From Roseburia porci (GTDB taxonomy: Bacteria > Bacillota > Clostridia > Lachnospirales > Lachnospiraceae), in the NCBI RefSeq assembly GCF_009695765.1, contig NZ_VUNI01000008.1, positions 1 to 64,000 on the forward strand: a stretch of 64,000 nucleotides of DNA, in the 5' to 3' direction. Each line of letters starts with the position of its first letter. Positions within the stretch are counted from its first letter, which is position 1. Below, in pieces: positions 9,397 to 16,551 of the stretch. The notes beneath the pieces are model-generated. The model saw only the letters and a program-made list of their open reading frames with translations, was not told where the DNA came from and did no database searches. Made by a program: the position numbers and the translations under genes.

Positions 9397-10841
9397 TTAT
9401 TGACAGGCTGGTGGGCGCCTGGACTGGATGCGTCAAGCGGAAGGAAGGTATATCCGTTGGCAAGTCCCCATACAATGATTTTCTCGACGGCATCCACACT
9501 GAAGCCTTTGATGTCATGCTGGAGAACAACAGAGACATCATGTTGCTGCACGCCGTTTATGACATTTTCAAATATCGTCTCGGTATCGGTAGTGCCACCG
9601 GCATCGCCGCTGGATACATTCCAGTCAAAATACTGATATCCCTGATCGGTCACAGCCTGAGTCAGTGCGGACATGATGCCCTGGCAGTATTTGGCACTGA
9701 CTTTATTGGAACTTCCACCTGGAAAACGGATCAGTGTCGGACGGACACCGGTCTGTGAAGTAATGATGGATTCCATCTGGTGAAGATCTGCAAAGTAAGC
9801 ATCTTCACTTGCATAGATTGTAGCATAATCGTGTGTTGCACTGTGAATGCCGACGCTGTGTCCCGCGGCCGCTTCCTGTGCGATCAGAGAGGTATATTTG
9901 GTGTTGACCGTGAAAAAAGTTGCTTTTACATTATATTTTGCGAGTGTATCTAACAGCTGGCTGGTGTAAGGTCCAGGTCCGTCATCGAAAGTAAGATAGA
10001 TGATCTTTCCGGATGGAACGACAACATCCGGCTGACGGATCGCATTGACGGTTACCTGGCGGGAGGCAGCTGCAGTATTGCCGTAGCTGTCGGAAACTGT
10101 GTAATTTAATGTATAAGTACCGGCGCGGTAGGTATCCACATTCCCATCGACGGTTACCTGACTGGTCAGATCACCGTCACAGTTGTCGGTTGCGGTATAA
10201 CCGGGTTCGGTGTAAGTCTGTCCGGCCTGGATCGTAATATTCATATCTCCGGAAAGTGTGATTTCCGGTGGGATTGGGTCGTTGTAACGAATCTGTCTGG
10301 TTACACTTGTCTCATTTCCGGAAGAGTCACAAACCGTATAGGTAACGACTCCGTCTTTTTCTTCTGAGGTCACCTGATTGGTCAGGTCACCGTCATAATT
10401 ATCCTTTGCAGTATAACCTTCTTCAATATATGGCTGGCCGGGAAGTGTATAATTGTCCGGATTGCTGATCAGAGTAATCTCCGGAGCAACGCGGTCTTCT
10501 ACCACGATGGTACGTGTCGCTTTGGCATGTAAGTGGTATTTTTCAGCAGTGTAGGTGGTTTCATAGGTGCCAACCTTACTGCTGTCTACCGTTCCATCTG
10601 TGGTGACTGGAACATCCCAGCCCTTTTTAAAAATAAGTGAACCATGAAGACGTGCGGTTGCACCAGCTTCCGAATAGGAGTCTTCATATTCGATGGTCTG
10701 AGTGTCATCTCCGTTCATTACCAGGGTGATGCTCCAGCGGTTGATCACAAAAAAGAAGAGCAAAGCCAGAATCATCACAGATGCAATCGCAGCAATGACA
10801 GCAATCAGAAGCTTTTTCTTAGAAGTACTTAGTGTTTTCAT
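9393..10841 (-). CDS. Membrane-anchored polysaccharide deacetylase with three Ig-like repeats
   Basis: A 482-residue protein. The start is the ATG behind AAAGGGG, not the upstream ATG at 10865. A TM anchor at about 11-34 is followed by three DUF5011/Ig-like repeats (about 36-115, 118-187, 190-267) carrying TxEPGYTAxDNxDGDLT-type motifs. The NodB deacetylase domain follows: TFDDGPG (284-290), metal ligands in HSATHD (333-338), RFPGGSSN and VVLQHD. It probably removes acetyl groups from peptidoglycan or another wall glycan outside the cell, with the repeats acting as a spacer. It ends in a 4-bp overlap of stop codons with the convergent kinase gene, with no terminator between them. Confidence 0.92.
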   Translation of the reverse strand: MKTLSTSKKKLLIAVIAAIASVMILALLFFFVINRWSITLVMNGDDTQTIEYEDSYSEAGATARLHGSLIFKKGWDVPVTTDGTVDSSKVGTYETTYTAEKYHLHAKATRTIVVEDRVAPEITLISNPDNYTLPGQPYIEEGYTAKDNYDGDLTNQVTSEEKDGVVTYTVCDSSGNETSVTRQIRYNDPIPPEITLSGDMNITIQAGQTYTEPGYTATDNCDGDLTSQVTVDGNVDTYRAGTYTLNYTVSDSYGNTAAASRQVTVNAIRQPDVVVPSGKIIYLTFDDGPGPYTSQLLDTLAKYNVKATFFTVNTKYTSLIAQEAAAGHSVGIHSATHDYATIYASEDAYFADLHQMESIITSQTGVRPTLIRFPGGSSNKVSAKYCQGIMSALTQAVTDQGYQYFDWNVSSGDAGGTTDTETIFENVINGVQQHDVSVVLQHDIKGFSVDAVEKIIVWGLANGYTFLPLDASSPGAHQPVNN

Positions 10842-11012
10842 ATTTATCCCCTTTATCTTTGGCATATATATAGCATAGCACGGACGAATCCGGGCTTCAA
10901 TGGAAGAAGTGCGTAAAGAATTCTTAAGTTTTCATGAATGTAAAAAAGGCTGGAACCGGACAGAAAATCCGGCATATGATATAGAAAATATACCGAAGGA
11001 ATGCTTAAAATA

Positions 11013-11969
11013 ATGGCAGTTCGTGAAAAAATTGTTCCAACGGATGCAGCATATTCATCCGGACTTTTGCAGGATATTATAAAGCAGTTACAGAAACGAT
11101 ATCCGTGGATGGAACTGACATCGATCGGGAACAGTGTAATGGGCAATCCAATCTGGGCAATCACGATCGGAGAAGGCAGTGTCGAAGTATTTTATAATGC
11201 GTCTTTTCATGCAAACGAATGGATCACGACACCGGTTCTACTGCGGTTCGCAGAAGAATTCTTAGAAGCAGTCGATCAGGGAAAAAGCATCTATGGTGTA
11301 GATGCAGACTGGCTGTACCGGACATTCCGGCTTTATCTGGTTCCGATGGTCAACCCGGATGGCGTGGATCTTGTAAATGAGAAGATTGATCAAACCAAAT
11401 TGAATCCGGATGGAATCCCATACTATGATCAGGCAAGAACAATTGCAGCCGGATATCCAAATATTCCGTTTCCATCCGGCTGGAAAGCGAATATAAACGG
11501 TGTAGATTTAAACCTCCAGTTCCCGGCTGGATGGGAAGAAGCAAAAAAGATCAAGTCAGAACTCGGATTTACGTCTTTTGCACCGAGAGATTTTCCGGGA
11601 GAAGGACCACTCACAGAACCGGAAAGCCTTGCAGTATATCGTTTTACCAGACAGCATGATTTTCATCTGATTCTTGCTTATCATACGCAGGGAGAAGTGA
11701 TCTACTGGAGGTATCTGGATTATGAACCGCCCGGTTCAAGAAGAATCGCAAGATATTTTGGTGAAGTAAGCGGATATGAAGTTGCAGAAACACCAAGAGA
11801 ATCCGGGTATGCAGGGTATAAAGACTGGTTTATCCAGGATTATAACAGACCAGGATACACGATAGAGGTTGGAAGAGGGGAAAATCCGCTTCCGGTCACG
11901 CAGTTTGAAGAGATATACGATGCGAATATCGGGATACTGATTGGCGGAATGGTTCAGCTTCTGGTATAA
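11013..11969 (+). CDS. M14 family zinc peptidase (gamma-D-glutamyl-diamino acid endopeptidase type)
   Basis: About 318 residues. Zinc ligands are in FHANEW (H66, E69), with the third His in AYHTQGE. Substrate and catalytic motifs include NPDGV, NGVDLNLQFP and IEVGRGENPLP with the catalytic Glu. This arrangement matches M14C enzymes that cleave gamma-D-Glu to diaminopimelate bonds in peptidoglycan stem peptides. No signal peptide or LysM domain is present, so a recycling role inside the cell is plausible. Start choice is uncertain: AAGGA is 1 nt from the ATG at 11001 and 13 nt from the ATG at 11013; the second is preferred. Confidence 0.85.
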   Translation: MAVREKIVPTDAAYSSGLLQDIIKQLQKRYPWMELTSIGNSVMGNPIWAITIGEGSVEVFYNASFHANEWITTPVLLRFAEEFLEAVDQGKSIYGVDADWLYRTFRLYLVPMVNPDGVDLVNEKIDQTKLNPDGIPYYDQARTIAAGYPNIPFPSGWKANINGVDLNLQFPAGWEEAKKIKSELGFTSFAPRDFPGEGPLTEPESLAVYRFTRQHDFHLILAYHTQGEVIYWRYLDYEPPGSRRIARYFGEVSGYEVAETPRESGYAGYKDWFIQDYNRPGYTIEVGRGENPLPVTQFEEIYDANIGILIGGMVQLLV

Positions 11970-12014
11970 TAATCATATACAAAAGAGAAATATGGGGGAA
12001 TGGGGGAATGGGGT

Positions 12015-12938
12015 ATGTACTATTTCATTGTGAATACCAGATCCAGGACCGGAAAAGCAAAACTGATCTGGAATGAAGTGAAAGAGGAACTTAAGAAGCG
12101 CGGAGTCGCTTATGAGGCTTATATTACCCAGCACAAAGGGCATGCAACTGAATTGGCGGAGGAGATTACGTCGAGAACATCGGAAACGGTCCGTCTTATC
12201 ATTGTCGGTGGAGACGGAACCGCGAATGAGGTGTTCAATGGAATCTTTGATTTTACCAGAACAAAAGTCGGTCTGATCCCGACAGGATCCGGCAATGATC
12301 TCGGAAGAGGACTTGGGATAAAAGGAACACCCAAAGAGCAGCTGCTTCGGATTCTGGATTCTGATACGATCCGCAAGGTTGATCTTGGCTGTGTATCCTG
12401 GGATCACGGCAGAGAAAAACGGATTTTTGCAATCAGTTCGGGCATCGGACTCGATGCGGAGGTATGCTGGAAGGCACTTACCGCGCCGGTGAAGAAGCTG
12501 TTAAATGCGATTCATCTTGGAAGTCTGACCTATGTTCTTTTGACGATCGAGACACTTTTTACCATGGAAACAACGAGCGCAAAGGCAATTCTGGATGAGG
12601 GGCAGATTGTGGAAATGAAGAAAATGATCTGTTCGGTTGCAATGAATCTGCGTTATGAAGGTGGCGGCGTTCCAATGGCACCCCATGCGGACTGCGAAGA
12701 TGGAAAACTTTCGATGTGCTGCATATCCGGAATCCCGAAATGGAGAACTTTTCTGTGCCTTCCTGCACTGGTTTCCGGAAAGCACACCGGAATTGCAGGT
12801 TTTACCATGGCAGACAGCAGGGAGATGGATATTGAACTGGAGAGAGCAATGATCGTTCATGCTGATGGAGAATACTGTGGAGAACACAGAAAGCTGCATT
12901 ATAGCTGTCTGCCACAACTGCTTCAGCTGATATGGTAA
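12015..12938 (+). CDS. Diacylglycerol kinase-like lipid kinase
   Basis: A 307-residue member of the DAGK/YegS catalytic family, which phosphorylates diacylglycerol or related lipids. The N-terminus MYYFIVNTRSRTGKA contains the nucleotide-binding start motif, followed by VGGDGTANEVFNG and PTGSGNDLGRGLG. The C-terminal beta domain ends in AMIVHADGEYCG. In-frame ATGs at 12000 and 12015 sit in a G-rich run; the second matches the usual family start. A predicted membrane protein gene follows after 16 nt, suggesting co-transcription. A role in phospholipid turnover is inferred from the family. Confidence 0.9.
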   Translation: MYYFIVNTRSRTGKAKLIWNEVKEELKKRGVAYEAYITQHKGHATELAEEITSRTSETVRLIIVGGDGTANEVFNGIFDFTRTKVGLIPTGSGNDLGRGLGIKGTPKEQLLRILDSDTIRKVDLGCVSWDHGREKRIFAISSGIGLDAEVCWKALTAPVKKLLNAIHLGSLTYVLLTIETLFTMETTSAKAILDEGQIVEMKKMICSVAMNLRYEGGGVPMAPHADCEDGKLSMCCISGIPKWRTFLCLPALVSGKHTGIAGFTMADSREMDIELERAMIVHADGEYCGEHRKLHYSCLPQLLQLIW

Positions 12939-12954
12939 AGGAGGAGAAGGGGTT

Positions 12955-13614
12955 ATGGGAATACTGTTTTTGATCTATACGATACCGGTGATGATGCTTT
13001 TGAGTGTTCTGATCTATCAGCCGTGGCGCAAAAATTATGTATCGGTGAAGACCGTTGCGAGCATTGCATTTCTGCTGCTTGCATTGTGGTGTGGAATGCA
13101 GGGAACGAATCAGACGCTTATGCGATTAGAACTTCCGGCATTTGTGCTGTGTCTGTGTGGAGATGTGTTTCTGGGATTTTACAATGGAAGCAGGAAAAAG
13201 AAATATTTTATAGGAGGAGTGTTCGCTTTTCTTATAGGGCATGTGTTCTTCCTGATCAGCTTCTGCAGTATACAGTCTATGTCATGGGTAGATTTTCTGT
13301 TTCCATTTCTGGGGACGGCATTTACAGTATTTCTGACAAATCTGGAAAAAATGTGTCTTGGAAAACTAAGACCATATGTATATCTGTATTCTTTCTTTAT
13401 CACGATGCTGTTTGTAAAGGCTGTGCATATTCAGATGCAGATGCCAGACACCGGAAATCTGTGCAGGGCAATTGGAACCGGTCTGATCCTGATCTCAGAT
13501 TTCCTGATTCTGTTTCTTTATTTTTATAAGAATCGGCCGTGGTCGACGCATGGGTGGAATCTTGTAACCTATTATTATGGCATGTTTTTTATCGCGGCTG
13601 GTTTGTTATATTAG
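12955..13614 (+). CDS. YhhN-family integral membrane protein (lysoplasmalogenase/TMEM86 type)
   Basis: A 219-residue protein with about eight hydrophobic segments. The family motifs CLCGDVFLGF and LISDFLILF (the Gly-Asp and Ser-Asp positions of YhhN) are visible. The start follows GGAGGAG. Known family members hydrolyse the vinyl-ether bond of lysoplasmalogens. Anaerobic Clostridia make plasmalogens, and the lipid kinase gene immediately upstream supports a lipid role, but activity here is an inference. Confidence 0.78.
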   Translation: MGILFLIYTIPVMMLLSVLIYQPWRKNYVSVKTVASIAFLLLALWCGMQGTNQTLMRLELPAFVLCLCGDVFLGFYNGSRKKKYFIGGVFAFLIGHVFFLISFCSIQSMSWVDFLFPFLGTAFTVFLTNLEKMCLGKLRPYVYLYSFFITMLFVKAVHIQMQMPDTGNLCRAIGTGLILISDFLILFLYFYKNRPWSTHGWNLVTYYYGMFFIAAGLLY

Positions 13615-13641
13615 AATTGTTCATATGAATCAAAAAAATCA

Positions 13642-13670
13642 TTGACAACGGAATCGACTTTTGGTATGAT
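13642..13670 (+). promoter_or_regulatory. tRNA-Gly promoter
   Basis: TTGACA (13642-13647), a 17-bp spacer and TATGAT (13665-13670) form a near-consensus promoter about 30 nt before the tRNA. The leader contains a short palindrome TGTCAC-AGAA-GTGACA (13677-13692), perhaps a processing hairpin. Confidence 0.85.
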
Positions 13671-13701
13671 AGCAGATGTCACAGAAGTGACAGAGATATA
13701 T

Positions 13702-13774
13702 GCGATAGTGGCGTAGTTGGTAACGCGCGACCTTGCCAAGGTCGAGACCGCGGGTTCGAGCCCCGTCTATCGCT
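13702..13774 (+). tRNA. tRNA-Gly (anticodon GCC)
   Basis: The acceptor stem is GCGATAG/CTATCGC. The D stem is GCGT/ACGC, the anticodon stem CGACC/GGTCG with loop TTGCCAA, and the T arm contains TTCGAGC. The anticodon GCC reads Gly codons GGC and GGU. No CCA is encoded; the discriminator is U. A terminator follows 7 nt later, so it is a single-tRNA transcription unit. Confidence 0.96.
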
Positions 13775-13781
13775 CTTGCAT

Positions 13782-13815
13782 AAAGGACTATCGCAATAGC
13801 GATAGTCCTTTTTTT
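13782..13815 (+). terminator. Terminator after tRNA-Gly sharing sequence with its acceptor stem
   Basis: A perfect 13-bp stem (AAAGGACTATCGC, loop AATA) is followed by a T-run. Both arms include the 7-nt acceptor-stem sequences of the tRNA (CTATCGC and GCGATAG), so alternative pairing with the tRNA ends is possible. Confidence 0.92.
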
Positions 13816-13877
13816 GGTGTAAGTAGCAAAGCGGAGCCACTTACCCATGGAGCACCAATTATCAACGGAGGAGAAAA

Positions 13878-15161
13878 ATGTTTGATCGTACATCATTACA
13901 CGTAGCATTGCTGTTATGGGGATTCATATTTTCTTTGATTGCAGCGTTGTGTATGTTTATGAGTAAGAATTTTGATAAAACAAAGAGAAAATTGCTGCTG
14001 GCATTACTGCTGAACTGTTCGCTCTTATTGTTCGGCGATGCGCTTGCATGGGAATTTCGGGGAACACCTGGAACCGTCGCTTATTACGTAGTAAAAATCA
14101 GCAACTTTGCCGTTTTCTTCCTGAGTGACAGTTTGCTGTTTTTCTATCATACATATTTATGCGTGTGCCTGTTTCGCGGAAAGAAGCAGATTCCGAGACA
14201 ACGTATTATCATGGTATACGGAATTGCAATCATAGGAATGGCACTTGTCATTGCATCGCAGTTTCTGAATTTTTATTATTATATTGATGCACATAATTTC
14301 TATCACAGGAATTTTCTTCATCCGTTATCCATGTTTCTGCCAATTTTGGGTATGATCATTGATTTCTCATTCGTGTTTCAGTGGCGGAGGGAAATCAGCA
14401 GACAATTGTTCATATCACTGGTTTCCTATATGGTGTTACCACTTCTTGCAATGATATTACAGACATTTTATTATGGAATTTCATTAGTGAATATCGCAAT
14501 CAGCATATCTATGATATTATTGTTTGTAGTAGCAATGATTGAACAGAATCAGAATCTGGCCCAAAAGGAAAAAGAAGCAGCAGATCTGCGTATATCGATT
14601 ATGATCTCACAGATTGCACCACATTTTATTTATAATACGCTTACCAGTATCCAGCAGTTGTGCGACACAGATCCGAAACAGGCGGAGGAAACGGTAGGAG
14701 AATTCGCAGAGTATCTGCGGGGGAATCTCGAGTCTCTTGGACTTGATCGTCCGGTGCCATTTGAGAGGGAGCTGAACCATGTGAAAAGCTATCTTGCAAT
14801 CGAGAAGAAACGATTTGGGGATCGCGTAAAGACCGCTTATAATATACAGGAAGAGGAATTCTTAATTCCATCTTTAACTTTACAACCAATGGTGGAAAAT
14901 GCAGTAAAACATGGACTGTGTAAGAAAAAGGGTGGAGGAACTGTCTGCATTAGTACGAAACGTGATGGGGATTATGTACAGATCGTGATTCAGGACGACG
15001 GAGCAGGTTTTGATGTAAATCGGAAGATGGATGATGGCAGGGTACATGTGGGAATCCAGAATGTACGGACCAGATTAAAGGATATGTGTGACGGAACGCT
15101 TGAGGTGAGCAGTACGCCGGGAAAAGGAACACAGGTTGTGATCACATTACCACAAAAATAA
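13878..15161 (+). CDS. LytS-like multi-pass sensor histidine kinase
   Basis: A 427-residue kinase with GGAGGAG before the start. The N-terminal half has about seven hydrophobic segments (to about residue 220). Then comes a His_kinase (PF06580) domain with APHFIYNTL (H249) and a GHKL ATPase domain with LQPMVENAVKHGL, DDGAGFD and a final GKGTQVVITLP. It presumably phosphorylates the receiver/SARP-type regulator encoded 27 nt downstream, rather than the LytTR-type partner more usual for this kinase class. No clear promoter lies between the tRNA terminator and this gene, so read-through from the tRNA unit is possible. The signal is unknown. Confidence 0.92.
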   Translation: MFDRTSLHVALLLWGFIFSLIAALCMFMSKNFDKTKRKLLLALLLNCSLLLFGDALAWEFRGTPGTVAYYVVKISNFAVFFLSDSLLFFYHTYLCVCLFRGKKQIPRQRIIMVYGIAIIGMALVIASQFLNFYYYIDAHNFYHRNFLHPLSMFLPILGMIIDFSFVFQWRREISRQLFISLVSYMVLPLLAMILQTFYYGISLVNIAISISMILLFVVAMIEQNQNLAQKEKEAADLRISIMISQIAPHFIYNTLTSIQQLCDTDPKQAEETVGEFAEYLRGNLESLGLDRPVPFERELNHVKSYLAIEKKRFGDRVKTAYNIQEEEFLIPSLTLQPMVENAVKHGLCKKKGGGTVCISTKRDGDYVQIVIQDDGAGFDVNRKMDDGRVHVGIQNVRTRLKDMCDGTLEVSSTPGKGTQVVITLPQK

Positions 15162-15188
15162 AATAAACGAGGGGAAGAGAGGATAATA

Positions 15189-15974
15189 ATGAGAATAATA
15201 GCAGCGGATGATGAAGCTCTTGCACTGCAGAGTCTGGAAAAAGCAATCAGAGCAGCGAAGCCGGAGGAAGAGGTTGTATCGTTTCAGGAGCCGGAAGATG
15301 TACTGGAATACGCAAAAGAACATCCAATCGATGTCGCATTTCTGGATGTTGAGATGGGAACAATGTCTGGCATAGAGGTTGCAAAGCAGTTAAAAGTCTG
15401 GTATCCCAAAATCAATATCATCTTTGTGACCGGATATGATAAATATATGGCACAGGCAATCGAACTTCGTATGAGTGGTTATGTCACAAAGCCTGCGACA
15501 AAAGAAAAGATTCTAGTCGAACTGGAGGATTTGAAACACCCTGTTCAGACAATTAAGGCAAATACATTGACGGTCAAATGTTTCGGGAATTTTGAAGTGT
15601 TTGTGAACGGAAAGATCCTGGAATTCGAGAAGAACAAGACAAAGGAAATGCTGGCTTATTTGATAGACCGCAGGGGAAGCAGCGTGACATCGGGAGAACT
15701 GAGAAGTATCCTGTGGGAAGATGATTCTGTGTCAGACAGCAATACACGGTCTTATCTATCAAAATTAAAGAAAGATTTAATAAAAACACTAAAGAAAGCG
15801 GGGGTGCAGGATGCCTTTGTTGAAACCAGAGGAAAATATGCAATAGCACCTGAAAAAATCAGTTGTGATTATTATGATTATCTCGATGACAAGCCGGAGG
15901 GAATAAGGGCTTACAACGGAGAGTATATGTCACAATATAGCTGGGGAGAGTTAAATCAGAAGGCTTTTCTATGA
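15189..15974 (+). CDS. Response regulator with SARP/OmpR-like winged-helix output
   Basis: A 261-residue protein. The receiver domain (1-115) has the acidic pocket ADDE, phospho-acceptor D53 in FLDVEMG and conserved K101 in GYVTKP. The output (about 125-225) resembles the winged helix of SARP/BTAD proteins: LTVKCFGNFEVFVNG, KTKEMLAYLIDRRG, then SELRSILWEDD-like and SYLSKLKKDL segments. It is preceded by AGGGGAAGAGAGG and follows the kinase gene by 27 nt. A terminator follows it. The next promoter (16056-16087) has the repeat geometry bound by SARP proteins and is the natural candidate target. Confidence 0.9.
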   Translation: MRIIAADDEALALQSLEKAIRAAKPEEEVVSFQEPEDVLEYAKEHPIDVAFLDVEMGTMSGIEVAKQLKVWYPKINIIFVTGYDKYMAQAIELRMSGYVTKPATKEKILVELEDLKHPVQTIKANTLTVKCFGNFEVFVNGKILEFEKNKTKEMLAYLIDRRGSSVTSGELRSILWEDDSVSDSNTRSYLSKLKKDLIKTLKKAGVQDAFVETRGKYAIAPEKISCDYYDYLDDKPEGIRAYNGEYMSQYSWGELNQKAFL

Positions 15975-15980
15975 TGGCGG

Positions 15981-16013
15981 GAGACTGTAATTGATAAACA
16001 GTCTCTCGTTTTT
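15981..16013 (+). terminator. Terminator after the kinase-regulator operon
   Basis: GAGACTGT (15981-15988) and ACAGTCTC (15998-16005) form an 8-bp stem followed by TCGTTTTT. It separates the two-component operon from the next unit. Confidence 0.8.
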
Positions 16014-16055
16014 GATTTCAAAATTTTTATATTTTTTAAAATAATGTCTCAAAAA

Positions 16056-16087
16056 GCAACGTTTTGGCAACATTGGACTATTATAAT
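16056..16087 (+). promoter_or_regulatory. Promoter with SARP-style direct repeats
   Basis: Two heptamers, GCAACGT (16056-16062) and GCAACAT (16067-16073), are separated by 4 nt, giving an 11-bp period. The second ends exactly 8 bp before the -10 element TATAAT (16082-16087). There is no good -35 hexamer; the repeats occupy its place. This is the geometry known for SARP activators in actinomycetes. The adjacent regulator at 15189-15974 is the inferred binder. Confidence 0.7.
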
Positions 16088-16137
16088 GAATATAAAGTAC
16101 TAAATAATGCTTGTTGATATCGAAAAGAGGTGAGGCG

Positions 16138-16503
16138 ATGTGCATTTTAATCTATGAAGAAGATAGGAAAAGACGCACAATGTTAGAGCGGACAATTATG
16201 CAGTATGAACGCAAGAAGGAATTTGCAATCAAGGTTAAAAGCTTTGATGATGCACAGGAGGCGTTTCTGCATGCACAGCAAAATCACATTGAAGCTGCAT
16301 TTATCAGTATGGAAGACAGATACGGACATGGGTTTTTTCTGGCCAAAAAATTAAAAAAGAAGAATCCACATCTAAATCTGATTCCAATGTCTATGGAGCC
16401 TCGTTTCGAAAAGGAACTGATGAATATGCATATCAGCGGTTATCTTGCAGGACTTTGTACGAAAGGAAAGATCCTGGAGGAGTTGGAAAACCTTCGTTAT
16501 TAG
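16138..16503 (+). CDS. Degenerate stand-alone receiver (pseudo-receiver)
   Basis: A 121-residue protein that aligns along its length with the receiver of the regulator at 15189-15974; both have an SGY...TKxKILxELExL end. The catalytic residues are gone: the phospho-acceptor Asp is S57 (AFISMED) and the conserved Lys is G105 (SGYLAGLC). The N-terminal acidic residues (YEED) partly remain. There is no output domain. The start is the ATG after GAGGTGAGG; a TTG at 16111 is less likely. It probably arose by duplication of the neighbouring receiver and may act by protein contact rather than phosphorylation. The surface-protein gene follows after 48 nt. Confidence 0.8.
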   Translation: MCILIYEEDRKRRTMLERTIMQYERKKEFAIKVKSFDDAQEAFLHAQQNHIEAAFISMEDRYGHGFFLAKKLKKKNPHLNLIPMSMEPRFEKELMNMHISGYLAGLCTKGKILEELENLRY

Positions 16504-16551
16504 GAAAGCAAAACATACAAAAGGATAAAAAAGAGAAAAGGAGAAATTGCT

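Noticed and set aside
13816-13877. Hairpin GTAAGTAGC/GCCACTTAC as a possible riboswitch
   Set aside because: The stem is short with one mismatch, and no conserved riboswitch core could be recognised.
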